The notes: generated by a model not told the origin, from the sequence alone. A stretch of DNA of 64,000 bases from Tardiphaga robiniae (GCF_001618955.1 NZ_LVYV01000023.1:186001-250000), one strand, 5' to 3'. Shown: positions 54,566 to 63,890, numbered from the stretch's first letter. Numbers and translations are program-made.

Positions 54566-55452
54566 TTGTGCGTGCTTGGCGCTGTGGCCAATGCCTGTTC
54601 GAGATGCAGGCGCATTTTGGCGGAGGCTTGGCTGAAATCTTCTGTTGCAATCGCCTCGATGATTGAGACGTGCTCTCGGCACCAGTCCTGGACGCGACGA
54701 CTATTCGTATAGCTGCCGAATTCCAAAAGCCGTCTCAATCGATTCTGGTGTTGGACCGCCTGAACGAAGAAGGCGTTGCCGCTGAATTCAGCGCACATTT
54801 CGTGAAACGCTGCATCCGTCTCGAACAGTTGCGCACTGCTAACGGAAGCGATGTCAGGATGCGAGATGAGATACAAATGTTGTAAGCGTATTCGTTCGAT
54901 GGCGGCGAGATCCGGTTTGAATGTCGGTAGCAGGAAGCAGGCCGGCTCGAGCGTGAGCCGAAATTCGTAGCTGCCTCGCAACGAGACGAGGGAATCGAAG
55001 GTCGGAAGGAAGGTCCATCCGTGTCCCTTATTCTTCGCGATCAAACCGTCCTCGGCAAGTCGCGACAGGGTGCGCGTCAGCGCCACACGGTCGACGTCGT
55101 AGCGACGCGCGATTTCGCTCTGGGTCATGGAATTCGGAACGGCGTTATCCAGACGATCACGCACCAGCCGCTGGTAGAGTTTCTCGTCTGCCGTCGAAGG
55201 AACCTCGATCTCAATGCGATGCAATGAGTCGAACGGCTTGCGCAGGAAATATCCGTGGTTCTTCCGCGTATCGACGATGCCACGCTCGGCAAGAAGGTTC
55301 AGCGCGGAGCGAATTGGCGTTCGCGAAACGCCGACAAGATCCGCGAGCTGCTGCTCACGCAGATGATGGCCCGGCTCCAGCTTGGCGTCGCGGATGACGT
55401 CCAGAAGCTGATTGGCCAGGTGGAAACTGCTCTGACGGGAGGAAAGCGCCAT
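54553..55452 (-). CDS. GntR family regulator (FCD) with two winged-helix domains
   Basis: A 299-residue regulator. Residues about 10-72 are a GntR winged helix (LREQQLADLVGVSRTPIRSA). Residues about 90-145 look like a second one (SMTQSEIARRYDVDRVALTR). The C-terminal half is an FCD ligand-binding domain (FETDAAFHEMCAEFSGNAFF). It is divergent from the operon starting at 55650 and probably controls it. The 3' end runs into the citrate lyase remnant. Confidence 0.87.
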   Translation of the reverse strand: MALSSRQSSFHLANQLLDVIRDAKLEPGHHLREQQLADLVGVSRTPIRSALNLLAERGIVDTRKNHGYFLRKPFDSLHRIEIEVPSTADEKLYQRLVRDRLDNAVPNSMTQSEIARRYDVDRVALTRTLSRLAEDGLIAKNKGHGWTFLPTFDSLVSLRGSYEFRLTLEPACFLLPTFKPDLAAIERIRLQHLYLISHPDIASVSSAQLFETDAAFHEMCAEFSGNAFFVQAVQHQNRLRRLLEFGSYTNSRRVQDWCREHVSIIEAIATEDFSQASAKMRLHLEQALATAPSTHKKGN

Positions 55453-55600
55453 TTTTCAGCGGAGGTTTCGATGGTTCATAGTTAAAGTACGATACGTTTC
55501 ATTCAATACAATATGACCTTCGCGTGTTCCAAGCAAAATATGGGTGATAAAAGCTTAGGCAAGAGTTGCCTGCCGATGAGGCTTGACGAAGCTGGGGGCA

Positions 55601-55622
55601 TTGATTGTACGTTGTGCATCAA
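55601..55622. promoter_or_regulatory. Candidate operator upstream of the amino acid ABC operon
   Basis: TTGAT at 55601-55605 and ATCAA at 55618-55622 form an inverted repeat with a 12-base centre containing TGTACGTTGTGCA, itself partly symmetric. It lies 27 bases ahead of the first gene. GntR/FCD operators are often short imperfect palindromes, so this is a candidate only. Confidence 0.3.
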
Positions 55623-55649
55623 TAAAACAATCAAAGCACAGGTGCCACC

Positions 55650-56477
55650 ATGCCACGCTTGCGCATTGTCTGCGAAATATTGTTGCTCTGCTTGGTCGGC
55701 CCGGCTTTGCTTTCCAGACAGGTCATGGCCGCCGACCTCTCTGCCGCTACTCTCGTGGAAAAAGCAGCACTGACCTACGGCGTCGCCGCCACCTTCGCGC
55801 CGTTCGAATATCAGAAGGACGGCAAGCTGACGGGCTTCGACATCGATATGATCGGTGCGTTGAGCAAAAAGCTTGGAGCCGAGGCGAAGCCCATGAACAT
55901 GGAGTTCAAGGGCCTGATCCCCGCGCTTCAGGGCGCGCGCATCGATCTCATCAATTCCGCCATGTATATCAATGAGCAGCGCGCCGCTCAGGTCGAGTTC
56001 ATTCCCTATCTGAAGATCGGCACCCTGGTCGTCGTGCAGACAGCCAATCCCGCGAAGATCACGGGGCGCGACAATTCCCTGTGCGGCAAGACGATCGCTG
56101 TCACGCTCGGTGGCATACAGGAGAGCTACGCGCGGCAGGATGACAAGCGATGCCGCGATGGCGGGCTCGCAGGCGTCACCGTGATGACGCTGCCCACCGC
56201 GCAGGATTCCGCGTTGACGTTGCGACAGGGGCGCGCCGATGCGCTGTTTAATGCCACACCGGGCGCCGTCGAACTGATGGACAAGGTGCCGGGCGTTTAT
56301 GCCATGGTCGGGGCTGAGTTCGAGGCGAACACTCAGATCGGCCTCGCGGTACGCAAGGGCGACACGGCGATGAAAGCGGCGGTCGAGGCCGCGCTCAAGG
56401 AAATCGTCGCCGACGGTACTTACAAGGCGCTGATCGAAACCTGGAAGTTTCCTCCCTCCGTGTCGCTGCTCAACTGA
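55650..56477 (+). CDS. Polar amino acid ABC transporter substrate-binding protein
   Basis: Periplasmic SBP_bac_3 protein, 275 residues. The signal peptide spans about 28 residues (LLLCLVGPALLSRQVMAA). YGVAATFAPFEYQKDGKLTG and FDIDMIGALSKKLGA are the family landmarks. First gene of the operon controlled by the divergent GntR. Ligand unknown; cyclic or modified amino acids such as ectoine are transported by relatives. Confidence 0.9.
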   Translation: MPRLRIVCEILLLCLVGPALLSRQVMAADLSAATLVEKAALTYGVAATFAPFEYQKDGKLTGFDIDMIGALSKKLGAEAKPMNMEFKGLIPALQGARIDLINSAMYINEQRAAQVEFIPYLKIGTLVVVQTANPAKITGRDNSLCGKTIAVTLGGIQESYARQDDKRCRDGGLAGVTVMTLPTAQDSALTLRQGRADALFNATPGAVELMDKVPGVYAMVGAEFEANTQIGLAVRKGDTAMKAAVEAALKEIVADGTYKALIETWKFPPSVSLLN

Positions 56478-56489
56478 GAGGGCCTTGCC

Positions 56490-57215
56490 GTGTCAATCGA
56501 GCTCGTCCTGCATTATCTGGTGTCATCGAGCTTCATTCACGGCGCGGGGATGACCCTGCTGCTGACGGTGACCTCGCTGTTCTTCGGCGTCATGATCGGT
56601 CTCGTGCTCGCGCTGATTCAGGAGAGCCGGACGCGCACGGGGCAGGTCGTGACGTTCTTTTACCTGTGGCTGTTTCGCGGCACGCCGGTGCTGTTCCAGG
56701 TCATCTTTATCTACAACGTGCTGCCGTCGTTCGGCATCAAGCTGTCGGCATTCGTGTGTGCCGTGCTGGCGCTGTCCTTGAATGAGGGCGCGTACATGGC
56801 GGAAATCTTGCGGTCGGGTCTGCAGGCAGTGAAGAAGGGCCAGCGTACGGCCGGCCTCGCGCTCGGCATGACCGGCAGCCAGATGATGCGCTATGTCGTC
56901 GTTCCGCAGGCGGCACGAATCGTCTTGCCGCCGATCGGCAACCAGATGATCGGCATGCTGAAGCTCAGCGCGCTGGTCTCGGTGATCGCCGTCGAAGAAT
57001 TGTTACTGGTCGCGAACCAGACCGCGAGCGCCGACTTCCGCTACTTCGAGGCACTAACCGCGGCCGGCATCTACTATCTCGCGATGACGACGGCCTTCAT
57101 GGGCCTGCAGATACTGATCGAGACGGCGCTCGATCCCAAGAAGCGTCAGCGCATGCGGCGGGTCCCGCTGACCGAGCGCATGCTCGGGACATCGAAATCG
57201 TTCGCTGTTCGATAG
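56490..57215 (+). CDS. Polar amino acid ABC transporter permease
   Basis: A 241-residue inner-membrane permease of the His/Glu/Gln family. It has about five hydrophobic segments; ALSLNEGAYMAEILRSGLQA and KGQRTAGLALGMTGSQMMRY form the conserved region. There is only one permease gene, so it may act as a homodimer. It starts with GTG 12 bases after the binding-protein gene. Confidence 0.92.
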   Translation: MSIELVLHYLVSSSFIHGAGMTLLLTVTSLFFGVMIGLVLALIQESRTRTGQVVTFFYLWLFRGTPVLFQVIFIYNVLPSFGIKLSAFVCAVLALSLNEGAYMAEILRSGLQAVKKGQRTAGLALGMTGSQMMRYVVVPQAARIVLPPIGNQMIGMLKLSALVSVIAVEELLLVANQTASADFRYFEALTAAGIYYLAMTTAFMGLQILIETALDPKKRQRMRRVPLTERMLGTSKSFAVR

Positions 57216-57224
57216 GCGCAGGGA

Positions 57225-57965
57225 ATGGTCGTGGAGCATTTTCTCGAGATCGTCGGCATCAACAAGAGCTTCGGATCTGTGCAGGTCCTGAAGACTTGCA
57301 GCATGACGGTTGCAGCGAAGGAGACCGTTGTCGTCATCGGTCCGTCCGGTTCCGGAAAGTCGACGCTGCTGCGTTCGATCAACCTGCTGGAGCCGGTCGA
57401 CAGCGGCGATATTTTCTTCGCCGGTGAGAATATCACGCGCGAACGCAAGAAGGCGCATCTGCTGCGTCAGCAGATCGGCATGGTGTTCCAGAATTTCGAG
57501 CTGTTCGCTCACCTTTCTGCGGTCGAAAATGTGATGCTTGCGCCAATGAAGATCCTTGGCGTCAGCTCTGCCGATGCTCACGACATTGCCGTTGATCTGT
57601 TGCGGAAAGTCCAGATTCCGGAAAAAGCGGATGCCTTCCCCGACGAGTTGTCGGGTGGTCAGCAGCAGCGTGTCGCCATCGCCCGCGCGCTCGCCATGCG
57701 TCCCAAGTTGATGCTCTACGATGAGCCGACATCCGCACTCGATCCCGAAATGATCCGCGAAGTTCTCGACGTCATGGCCGAGCTGAGCGCGGAGGGCATG
57801 ACGAGCATCGTTGTGACTCATGAGATGGGGTTCGCGCGCCGCGCCGCCGACAGGATCGTCTTCATGGAGCAGGGCGAGATCATCGAAAGCGCGTCGAGCG
57901 ATCAGTTCTTCGGCGGGACGGTCAATGATCGGGCGCGTCGGTTCCTCGATCAGATCCTTCACTGA
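57225..57965 (+). CDS. Polar amino acid ABC transporter ATP-binding protein
   Basis: A 246-residue cytoplasmic ATPase. Walker A GPSGSGKSTLLR, signature LSGGQQQRVAIARAL, Walker B LMLYDEPTSALDPEM and H-loop VVTHEM are intact. It belongs with the two preceding genes and starts 9 bases after the permease. Confidence 0.94.
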   Translation: MVVEHFLEIVGINKSFGSVQVLKTCSMTVAAKETVVVIGPSGSGKSTLLRSINLLEPVDSGDIFFAGENITRERKKAHLLRQQIGMVFQNFELFAHLSAVENVMLAPMKILGVSSADAHDIAVDLLRKVQIPEKADAFPDELSGGQQQRVAIARALAMRPKLMLYDEPTSALDPEMIREVLDVMAELSAEGMTSIVVTHEMGFARRAADRIVFMEQGEIIESASSDQFFGGTVNDRARRFLDQILH

Positions 57966-57987
57966 GCACATGTCCGGAGTCCGTTGA

Positions 57988-59151
57988 ATGCCCTTGTCCC
58001 CCGATGCCGCCCGCATGAAGCGCGAACTGGCGAGCCTCGTCGCGATCGACACGCAAAACCCTCCCGGCAACGAAGCGCGCGCCGCGCAATTTCTGCGCGG
58101 TCTGCTGACGACCGAGGGATTTGAAGTCGCGTTGCAGGAGTACAAGCCGGCGCGGATCAACGTCATCGCGCGGCTTGAGAACGGCGCCGGCCCGGTTTTT
58201 GCCTTCAACACCCATATGGACGTCGTACCGGTGGGCGATGGCTGGTCGTCCGACCCCTTTGCCCTGAAGGAGGCGGATGGGCGGCTCTACGGTCGCGGCG
58301 CGTGCGACTGCAAGGGCCCGCTTGCGGCGATGCTGGAGGCCATGCGCATGCTCGCTGCGGATCGCGCGGCATGGTCGGGCACGCTGCTCGGCATCTTCGT
58401 TGCCGACGAGGAAATCGCGAGCGAAGGCGCCAAGTTCTATGCCGCCAGCGCGCCGAAGATCGACGCTGCCGTTATCGGCGAGCCCACCTCCAATGCAACC
58501 TTCACCGCGCACAAGGGAAGTCTGCGTCCCCTGGTGCGGGTGCACGGCGTGTCGGCGCACTCCGGTACGCCGCATCTCGGGGAGAACGCGATCTACCGTG
58601 CCGGTGAACTTCTCGGTCTTGTTGCTGAACATCACGAAGGCGTCGTGCGTCATCGCACCCATCCGCTCGTGGGAGCGGCAAGCCTGACGGTGACCCGCAT
58701 GAATGGCGGTCATGCGGATAATGTGCTGCCCGGCGCTTGCGATCTTCTGCTTGATCGCCGGATGGTGCCGGGCGAGGACGAAGAGGCGGTCAAGCGTGAA
58801 ATCGGCGACTTACTCGCGCTCGCCCGTGAACGCTTTGGCGTGCGTGCCGAGATCATCGGTTACAACGCAACGACCGGCGGTGCGACGGAGACAGCCCTGG
58901 ACACTCCGATCGTGCAAGCGAGCCTCGCCGCAAGCCGGGCCCATGGTGCAGCCAAGTCGGGTCCCTTCGGTTTCCAGGGTGGCTGCGATCTCGTGCATTT
59001 CCGCAGCATCGGCGCGCAGGGAACAGTGATCGGCCCGGGTGATCTCGCCGTTGCCCACAAGCCCGATGAGTTCGTGCCGGTGGATGAGTTCGTCGCCGCC
59101 AGCTTGATCTATCGCGATGTGGCGAAAGCCATGTTGCAGAACGGAGCTTGA
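57988..59151 (+). CDS. M20 family deacylase/peptidase (ArgE/DapE-like)
   Basis: A 387-residue zinc hydrolase. Metal and catalytic residues are in NTHMDVVPVG, GRGACDCKGPL, ADEEIASEG, IGEPT and VAHKPDEFV. The dimerisation domain contains VHGVSAHSGTPHLG. Such enzymes remove acyl or aminoacyl groups from amino acids (acetylornithine, succinyl-diaminopimelate, N-acetyl amino acids). It is in the operon of an amino acid importer, so it likely acts on the imported compound. Confidence 0.9.
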   Translation: MPLSPDAARMKRELASLVAIDTQNPPGNEARAAQFLRGLLTTEGFEVALQEYKPARINVIARLENGAGPVFAFNTHMDVVPVGDGWSSDPFALKEADGRLYGRGACDCKGPLAAMLEAMRMLAADRAAWSGTLLGIFVADEEIASEGAKFYAASAPKIDAAVIGEPTSNATFTAHKGSLRPLVRVHGVSAHSGTPHLGENAIYRAGELLGLVAEHHEGVVRHRTHPLVGAASLTVTRMNGGHADNVLPGACDLLLDRRMVPGEDEEAVKREIGDLLALARERFGVRAEIIGYNATTGGATETALDTPIVQASLAASRAHGAAKSGPFGFQGGCDLVHFRSIGAQGTVIGPGDLAVAHKPDEFVPVDEFVAASLIYRDVAKAMLQNGA

Positions 59152-59155
59152 GCTG

Positions 59156-60256
59156 GTGCGTGTCTCGCTGCACTCGACTGATCTGCATTATAGCGGTGGC
59201 CTCGTGCTACACACGGCGTCGTCCGGCAGCATTCCGTATCTGAAAGAAATTTATCTGCGGCTCGACGATGGCGAGACGATCGGTGTCGGCGAGATCCGGG
59301 TCAACATCGCCTACCTCAACGGTTTCACCGAAGGCACCGTGGTGGAATGTGCCGCTGCAGCCATCGGCGCCGTGGACTGGACGCAGGATCCGGCCGACTT
59401 GATTGCCACCATGGCGGATTGGGGGAAGCCCCTGATCACTCCGGTGCGCGCGCTGATCGACTGTGCGCTGCATGACCTTGTTGCACGTCGCGAACACCTG
59501 ACTGTGGCCGCCTGGCTCGGCGCCTCCTCGCAGAAGGTGGTCCACGAGACCAACCAGACATTGTTCTGGTCGCCGTTCGACGAATTCCTTGCGCAGGCAC
59601 AATCCTATGTCGATCGCGGCTTCACGGATCTCAAGGTTCGGGTCGCCGCCGCCGATTTCGCCGAAGATCTGCGCCGGATCGCGATGCTGCGTGAGCGTTT
59701 CGGCGCGCGGGTCAAGATTGCCGCGGACGCCAACGGGCGTTGGTCGGCGACGGAAGCGCTCGAGAAACTCGACGCGCTGGCCGTTTACGATCTCGCTTAT
59801 GTCGAGCAGCCCGTTCCACCCGGAGACTGGGCGGTCGTCGATTTGCTTGCCGATCGAAGTCCGTTGCCGGTGATGCTCGACGAAAGCGTCGCCACGCCGG
59901 ATGATATCGCGCGGATCTGCACTTATGGCGGTCGGGTTTTTGCGCACCTCAAACTGGTAAAGCTCGGTGGCATTGCGCCGACCGTGGCTGCGGCGCGGCG
60001 GCTGTCAGATGCGGGCATTCCTTTCATGATTGGCCAGATGAACGAAGGCGGTGCGGCGACCGCTGCAGCACTTCACGTGGCCTGCGCGACGTTGCCTACT
60101 TTTGCTGAGCTCTATGGCGCCGACGGACTCATCAATGATCCCGTCTCGGGCGTCTCGTACACGGCAGGAACCGTGTACGCGGACCATGCATTTGGCCTCG
60201 GTGTCACCTTCGATACTGCAGCCACCCACCTCATCGGAGATCGCAATTATGGATAA
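59156..60256 (+). CDS. Enolase-superfamily enzyme (muconate lactonizing/racemase subgroup)
   Basis: A 366-residue enzyme with an N-terminal capping domain and TIM barrel. With GTG 59156 as start, the active-site set is Lys160-x-Arg162, metal ligands Asp191, Glu217 and Asp242, and Lys266 on the opposite face. The Lys pair on two faces suits 1,1-proton transfer (racemase or epimerase, such as N-acyl amino acid, dipeptide or hydroxyproline betaine epimerases). KxR instead of KxK is unusual. The start overlaps nothing; ATG 59117 would overlap the M20 gene by 35 bases. Confidence 0.85.
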   Translation: MRVSLHSTDLHYSGGLVLHTASSGSIPYLKEIYLRLDDGETIGVGEIRVNIAYLNGFTEGTVVECAAAAIGAVDWTQDPADLIATMADWGKPLITPVRALIDCALHDLVARREHLTVAAWLGASSQKVVHETNQTLFWSPFDEFLAQAQSYVDRGFTDLKVRVAAADFAEDLRRIAMLRERFGARVKIAADANGRWSATEALEKLDALAVYDLAYVEQPVPPGDWAVVDLLADRSPLPVMLDESVATPDDIARICTYGGRVFAHLKLVKLGGIAPTVAAARRLSDAGIPFMIGQMNEGGAATAAALHVACATLPTFAELYGADGLINDPVSGVSYTAGTVYADHAFGLGVTFDTAATHLIGDRNYG

Positions 60257-61421
60257 CAACGGCATTCGGCAGGGCTCGGAATCAGCTTTCCCGAAAGCGG
60301 AATACGACCAGCGGATTGCGCGCGCGCGCAAACTTCTGGCTGCGGCCGGCATCGACGTCATAGTCGTGACGGGGCCCGAGAATATCTTCTATCTCACCGG
60401 GCAGCAGACGCCGGGCTACTACACTTTCCAGGCGTTGGTGTTGCCGGTGGAGGGCGAACCCGCATTCGTCGTCCGGCAGCTCGAATATTTCAACTTCACC
60501 GCAAACACCTTCATCGCGAACGCGGAAATCTATCAGGACGGCGATCAGCCGGTGAACTTCCTGGTGAACGTCATCAAGGCGCGCGGCTGGGCGTCGAAGC
60601 GCCTTGCCATCGACAAGCGCGGCTGGTTCCTTCCGATCGCCACCTATGAAGCGCTGCAGGACAGGCTCGGTGCATTCCACGACGGCGCCGGGATCATTGA
60701 ACAGCTCCGGATCGTGAAGTCGGTGGCCGAGATCGAGAAAATCGCGACTGCTGCCTCTTATGTCGAAGCCGGCATGCGTGCCGGGCTTGCTGCGGTGAAA
60801 GCGGGCGCGAGCGAGAATGATTTTGTCTCGGCCATGGTGGGGGCGGCGATCTCAGCGGGGTCCGAATATGTCGGCATGGAGCCACTGGTCTCCGCTGGCC
60901 GGCGCTCCGGGGTGCCGCACGGCACCTGGCGCCGCGGCAGACTGGGGATGAACGAGCCTGTCTTCCTCGAAATGGCCAGCAGCCACGATCGCTATCACGC
61001 CGCCTTGATGCGCTGCGCCTGGGTCGGCGCGATGCCGCAAGTGGCGGTCGATATGGAGAAGACCTGTCAGGAGGGGCTTCAGGCGGCGCTCGCGGCGATC
61101 CGTCCCGGTGCGCCATGCGAGGCGCCGCATATCGCCTGCCAGCAAGTGATCGACCGGGCCGGCTATACCGAGAACTTCAAGAAGCGCGCGGGCTACAGCA
61201 TTGGCATCGCTTTCGCGCCCGATTGGGGCGAGGGCGGCATCCTCAGCCTCTATACGGGCGTTACCACCGAGTTGCGGCCGGGAATGGCGTTCCACATCCC
61301 GGTAGCGCTGCGCGTCTTCGGTCAGTTCACAGTCGGCGTCAGCGAGACGGTGGTGGTCACCGAAACCGGCTGCCGTGCGCTCAGCGTGATCGATCGTCCG
61401 ATCCTGCGCATCCCCGGCTGA
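60249..61421 (+). CDS. M24-family hydrolase lacking metal ligands (creatinase/ectoine-hydrolase-like)
   Basis: A 390-residue pita-bread-fold protein. The N-terminal domain has GIDVIVVTGPENIFYLTGQQT. In the C-terminal domain four of the five metal ligands of aminopeptidase P are replaced: VFLEMAS (Glu for Asp), YHAALMRC (Ala for Asp), AGYSIGIAF (Tyr for His) and GMAFHIPVA (Pro for Glu). GYSIGIAFAPDWGEGG resembles creatinase and ectoine hydrolase (DoeA) from memory, enzymes that cleave a C-N bond without metal. It overlaps the upstream gene by 8 bases. Confidence 0.85.
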   Translation: MDNNGIRQGSESAFPKAEYDQRIARARKLLAAAGIDVIVVTGPENIFYLTGQQTPGYYTFQALVLPVEGEPAFVVRQLEYFNFTANTFIANAEIYQDGDQPVNFLVNVIKARGWASKRLAIDKRGWFLPIATYEALQDRLGAFHDGAGIIEQLRIVKSVAEIEKIATAASYVEAGMRAGLAAVKAGASENDFVSAMVGAAISAGSEYVGMEPLVSAGRRSGVPHGTWRRGRLGMNEPVFLEMASSHDRYHAALMRCAWVGAMPQVAVDMEKTCQEGLQAALAAIRPGAPCEAPHIACQQVIDRAGYTENFKKRAGYSIGIAFAPDWGEGGILSLYTGVTTELRPGMAFHIPVALRVFGQFTVGVSETVVVTETGCRALSVIDRPILRIPG

Positions 61422-61457
61422 CACCACAACAATTCAACATTCGGAAGGACAGGAATT

Positions 61458-62387
61458 ATGAAAGATATCACTGAGTGTCATGCGCGGTTGCGCGGACTGT
61501 TCAACATCACCGTCACGCCATTCAAGGCTGATGGTGCGTTCGACTATGTGGGCTTGGCGCGGAATATCGAGCGGGTCATCAGCCTCGGCTTCGACGGCAT
61601 TCTGATCGGCGGCACCTATGGCGAGTTTCCGGCCATGTCCGCCGAGGAGCGGGCCGATCTGTTCCGGCGGGTGATGGACATCGTCGGCGACCGGGTTCCG
61701 GTCATGCTGTGCAGCGCCGGCTCCGATGTCCGTGTCGTCCGTGAACTGACGGCGCTTGCCGGCGACCTTGGCGGCCTGCCGATGGTGACGCCACCCTTCG
61801 TTTCGGAGGTCACGGATGCGCAGATCGTGGCGTTCTTCCGCGACATGGTCCCGCTCTCGCGAACCGGCGTGCTGGTCTACAACGCACCCGGCATCGGTAT
61901 TACCCTGTCGCCATCGACGCTGGAGCAACTCGCCGAGATTCCCGGCGTCGTCGGCGTGAAGCAGGGGGATCTGTCTCCTACAGCGATCGATCAGATTGCC
62001 AATCGGATCGGCGGCCGTATCCGTTTGTTCTGCGCTTCTGATCTCGCTTTCCTTGGTCCGATGATGTGCGGCTTCGACGGTATCAGCTCGACCAACAGCT
62101 GCGCGCTGCCGGAGCTCATTCTGGCCGCCTATCGAACGCTCGAAGCCGGCGATGCAGCGGTGGCACGCGATCTGCATCGGCTTTGGTATCCCTTCCGGGC
62201 TCTGGCACGAGAATTCGGGCAACCACAGACGACCAAGGCTGCCATGAACCTGCGTGGTTTCGATGGTGGCTCGGTTCGTCCGCCGCTGCGGGATCTTGAG
62301 ATTGCGAACATCACGGCGGTTGCCAAGGTGTTGCGCGAACTGGCCGCCGATCGGCGTTCGGGATTCAGCGCTGACCTTGCCGCCTGA
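61458..62387 (+). CDS. Dihydrodipicolinate synthase family lyase
   Basis: A 309-residue class I aldolase-type enzyme. The Schiff-base lysine is in GVVGVKQGDLSPTA and the conserved tyrosine in GVLVYNAPG. GGTYGEFPAMSAEER replaces the GTTGE motif of DapA. In catabolic operons members act as keto-acid aldolases, dehydratases or pyrroline-4-hydroxy-2-carboxylate deaminase. No dap genes are nearby, so this is not the lysine pathway enzyme. Confidence 0.88.
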   Translation: MKDITECHARLRGLFNITVTPFKADGAFDYVGLARNIERVISLGFDGILIGGTYGEFPAMSAEERADLFRRVMDIVGDRVPVMLCSAGSDVRVVRELTALAGDLGGLPMVTPPFVSEVTDAQIVAFFRDMVPLSRTGVLVYNAPGIGITLSPSTLEQLAEIPGVVGVKQGDLSPTAIDQIANRIGGRIRLFCASDLAFLGPMMCGFDGISSTNSCALPELILAAYRTLEAGDAAVARDLHRLWYPFRALAREFGQPQTTKAAMNLRGFDGGSVRPPLRDLEIANITAVAKVLRELAADRRSGFSADLAA

Positions 62388-62459
62388 CCAGAATACACGC
62401 GCGGCAAGAACATGATGCGTGACGACACCATCGCAAACATCACACAGAGGAGCAGTCAA

Positions 62460-63719
62460 TTGAATCGCAGGCAGTTGCTTAAGAGTGGTGGGTCCGTTCT
62501 GTCCTTCGCTGCCATGTCGGGTCTGGCCCGACCTGTCCTTGCTCAAACGAGTCCGGAGATTGTCATCGGGGTCTTATTCCCGATGTCCGGCGCGAACGCG
62601 CAGATCGGTATTGATGCGCGCCACGCGATGGAAACGGCGGCAGATATCGTCAACAATTCCTACGATCTCGATTTGCCGATGGCAAAGAATGCCGGTCTCG
62701 CCGGGCTGGATAACGCCAAGATCAAGCTGATCTTCGCCGACCATCAGTCCGATCCCCAGAAGGGGCGGGCGGAGGCCGAACGCCTGATTACTCAGGATAA
62801 AGTGTGCGCTCTGATCGGGTGTTATCTGTCGTCGGTTTCCTCCACCGTCAGCGCCATCGCCGAACGCTATGGCTTGCCGTTCCTGTGCGCCGACTCCTCA
62901 TCGCCAAGTCTGGCGCGTCGCGGCCTCAAATTTTTCTTCCGCCCGGCTGCGCAGGATGAAATGTTTTCGGCCGCGATGTTCGATTTTCTCGATGCTCAGA
63001 AGGCGAAGGGCAAGAAGGTCGAAACCGTCGGCCTGCTTTTCGAGGACACGATCTTCGGTACTGATTCGTCAAATACCCAGCGCAAGCTGGCCGCGGAGCG
63101 CGGCTACAAGCTCGTCGTCGACCTCAAGTACAAAGCTAATTCACCATCGCTCACCGCCGAAGTGCAGCAGCTTAAATCTGCAGATCCGGATGTGCTGCTG
63201 CCCTCGAGCTACACCACCGATGCAATCCTCTTGATGAGGACGATGGGCGAACTTGGCTACAAGCCCAAGAATATCGTGGCCCAGGCGAGCGGCTTTTCTG
63301 ACAAGGCGTTTCTCGACGCGATGGGAAGCAAGGTGGCCGGCCTCATCTCGCGTGCGAGCTTCTCGCTGGACATGGCACAGAAGCGACCGAGTGTCCTGAA
63401 AGTCAATGATATGTACAAAGCGCGCTCCAACCGTGACCTGAACGATAGTACTTCGCGTGAACTGATGGGGCTGCTCGTTCTCGCCGACGCGATCAACCGT
63501 GCCAAATCGACCGACGGCGAGAAGATTCGGGAGGCGCTCGCGGCGACAGATATCCCGGGTGAGCGCACCATCATGCCGTGGAAACGCGTCAAGTTCGGCG
63601 CTGACGGGCAGAACGCCGATGCCGATCCGGTGCTGGTTCAGTATGTCGGTGGAACGTTCGTCACGATCTTTCCCACGGCAGTGGCGATGGCCGAGCCGGT
63701 GTGGCCGATGAACGTCTGA
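62460..63719 (+). CDS. Liv-type ABC transporter substrate-binding protein
   Basis: A 419-residue periplasmic binding protein. NRRQLLKSGGSVLSFAAMSG looks like a Tat-type signal; ASSPEIVIGVLFPMSGANA-like sequence begins the mature part. I chose TTG 62460 because AGAGGAGCAG stands just ahead; ATG 62412 would add 16 residues. No permease or ATPase genes are visible in the 280 bases left, so either they lie beyond the window or it uses another transporter. It closes with a strong terminator. Confidence 0.86.
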   Translation: MNRRQLLKSGGSVLSFAAMSGLARPVLAQTSPEIVIGVLFPMSGANAQIGIDARHAMETAADIVNNSYDLDLPMAKNAGLAGLDNAKIKLIFADHQSDPQKGRAEAERLITQDKVCALIGCYLSSVSSTVSAIAERYGLPFLCADSSSPSLARRGLKFFFRPAAQDEMFSAAMFDFLDAQKAKGKKVETVGLLFEDTIFGTDSSNTQRKLAAERGYKLVVDLKYKANSPSLTAEVQQLKSADPDVLLPSSYTTDAILLMRTMGELGYKPKNIVAQASGFSDKAFLDAMGSKVAGLISRASFSLDMAQKRPSVLKVNDMYKARSNRDLNDSTSRELMGLLVLADAINRAKSTDGEKIREALAATDIPGERTIMPWKRVKFGADGQNADADPVLVQYVGGTFVTIFPTAVAMAEPVWPMNV

Positions 63720-63731
63720 TGATATAGTACG

Positions 63732-63766
63732 AGGAGGCATCGGCGTTGGTCGATGCCTCCTATTTG
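63732..63766 (+). terminator. Rho-independent terminator after the binding-protein gene
   Basis: AGGAGGCATCG at 63732-63742 pairs with CGATGCCTCCT at 63751-63761 (11 bp, 8-base loop), followed by ATTTGT. It lies 12 bases after the stop codon and suggests that the pxpA-like gene starts its own unit. Confidence 0.75.
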
Positions 63767-63890
63767 TCGATTGTCCTCGGTTTCATGCTCCCTCGAAACT
63801 GTCGTCTTTCGCATGCCACCGGGATTCCCGAGAATGTCTGGCTGATGTCGTGCCGTCATGAGCCCCGCTTAATGAAATAGGGAGGTACCA

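Noticed and set aside
57054-58211. A 385-codon minus-strand open frame
   Set aside because: Antisense to the ABC permease, ATPase and M20 genes; composition is that of a shadow frame.
61458-62387. Assignment as dapA of lysine synthesis
   Set aside because: The context is catabolic, the GTTGE motif is altered and no other lysine genes are nearby.
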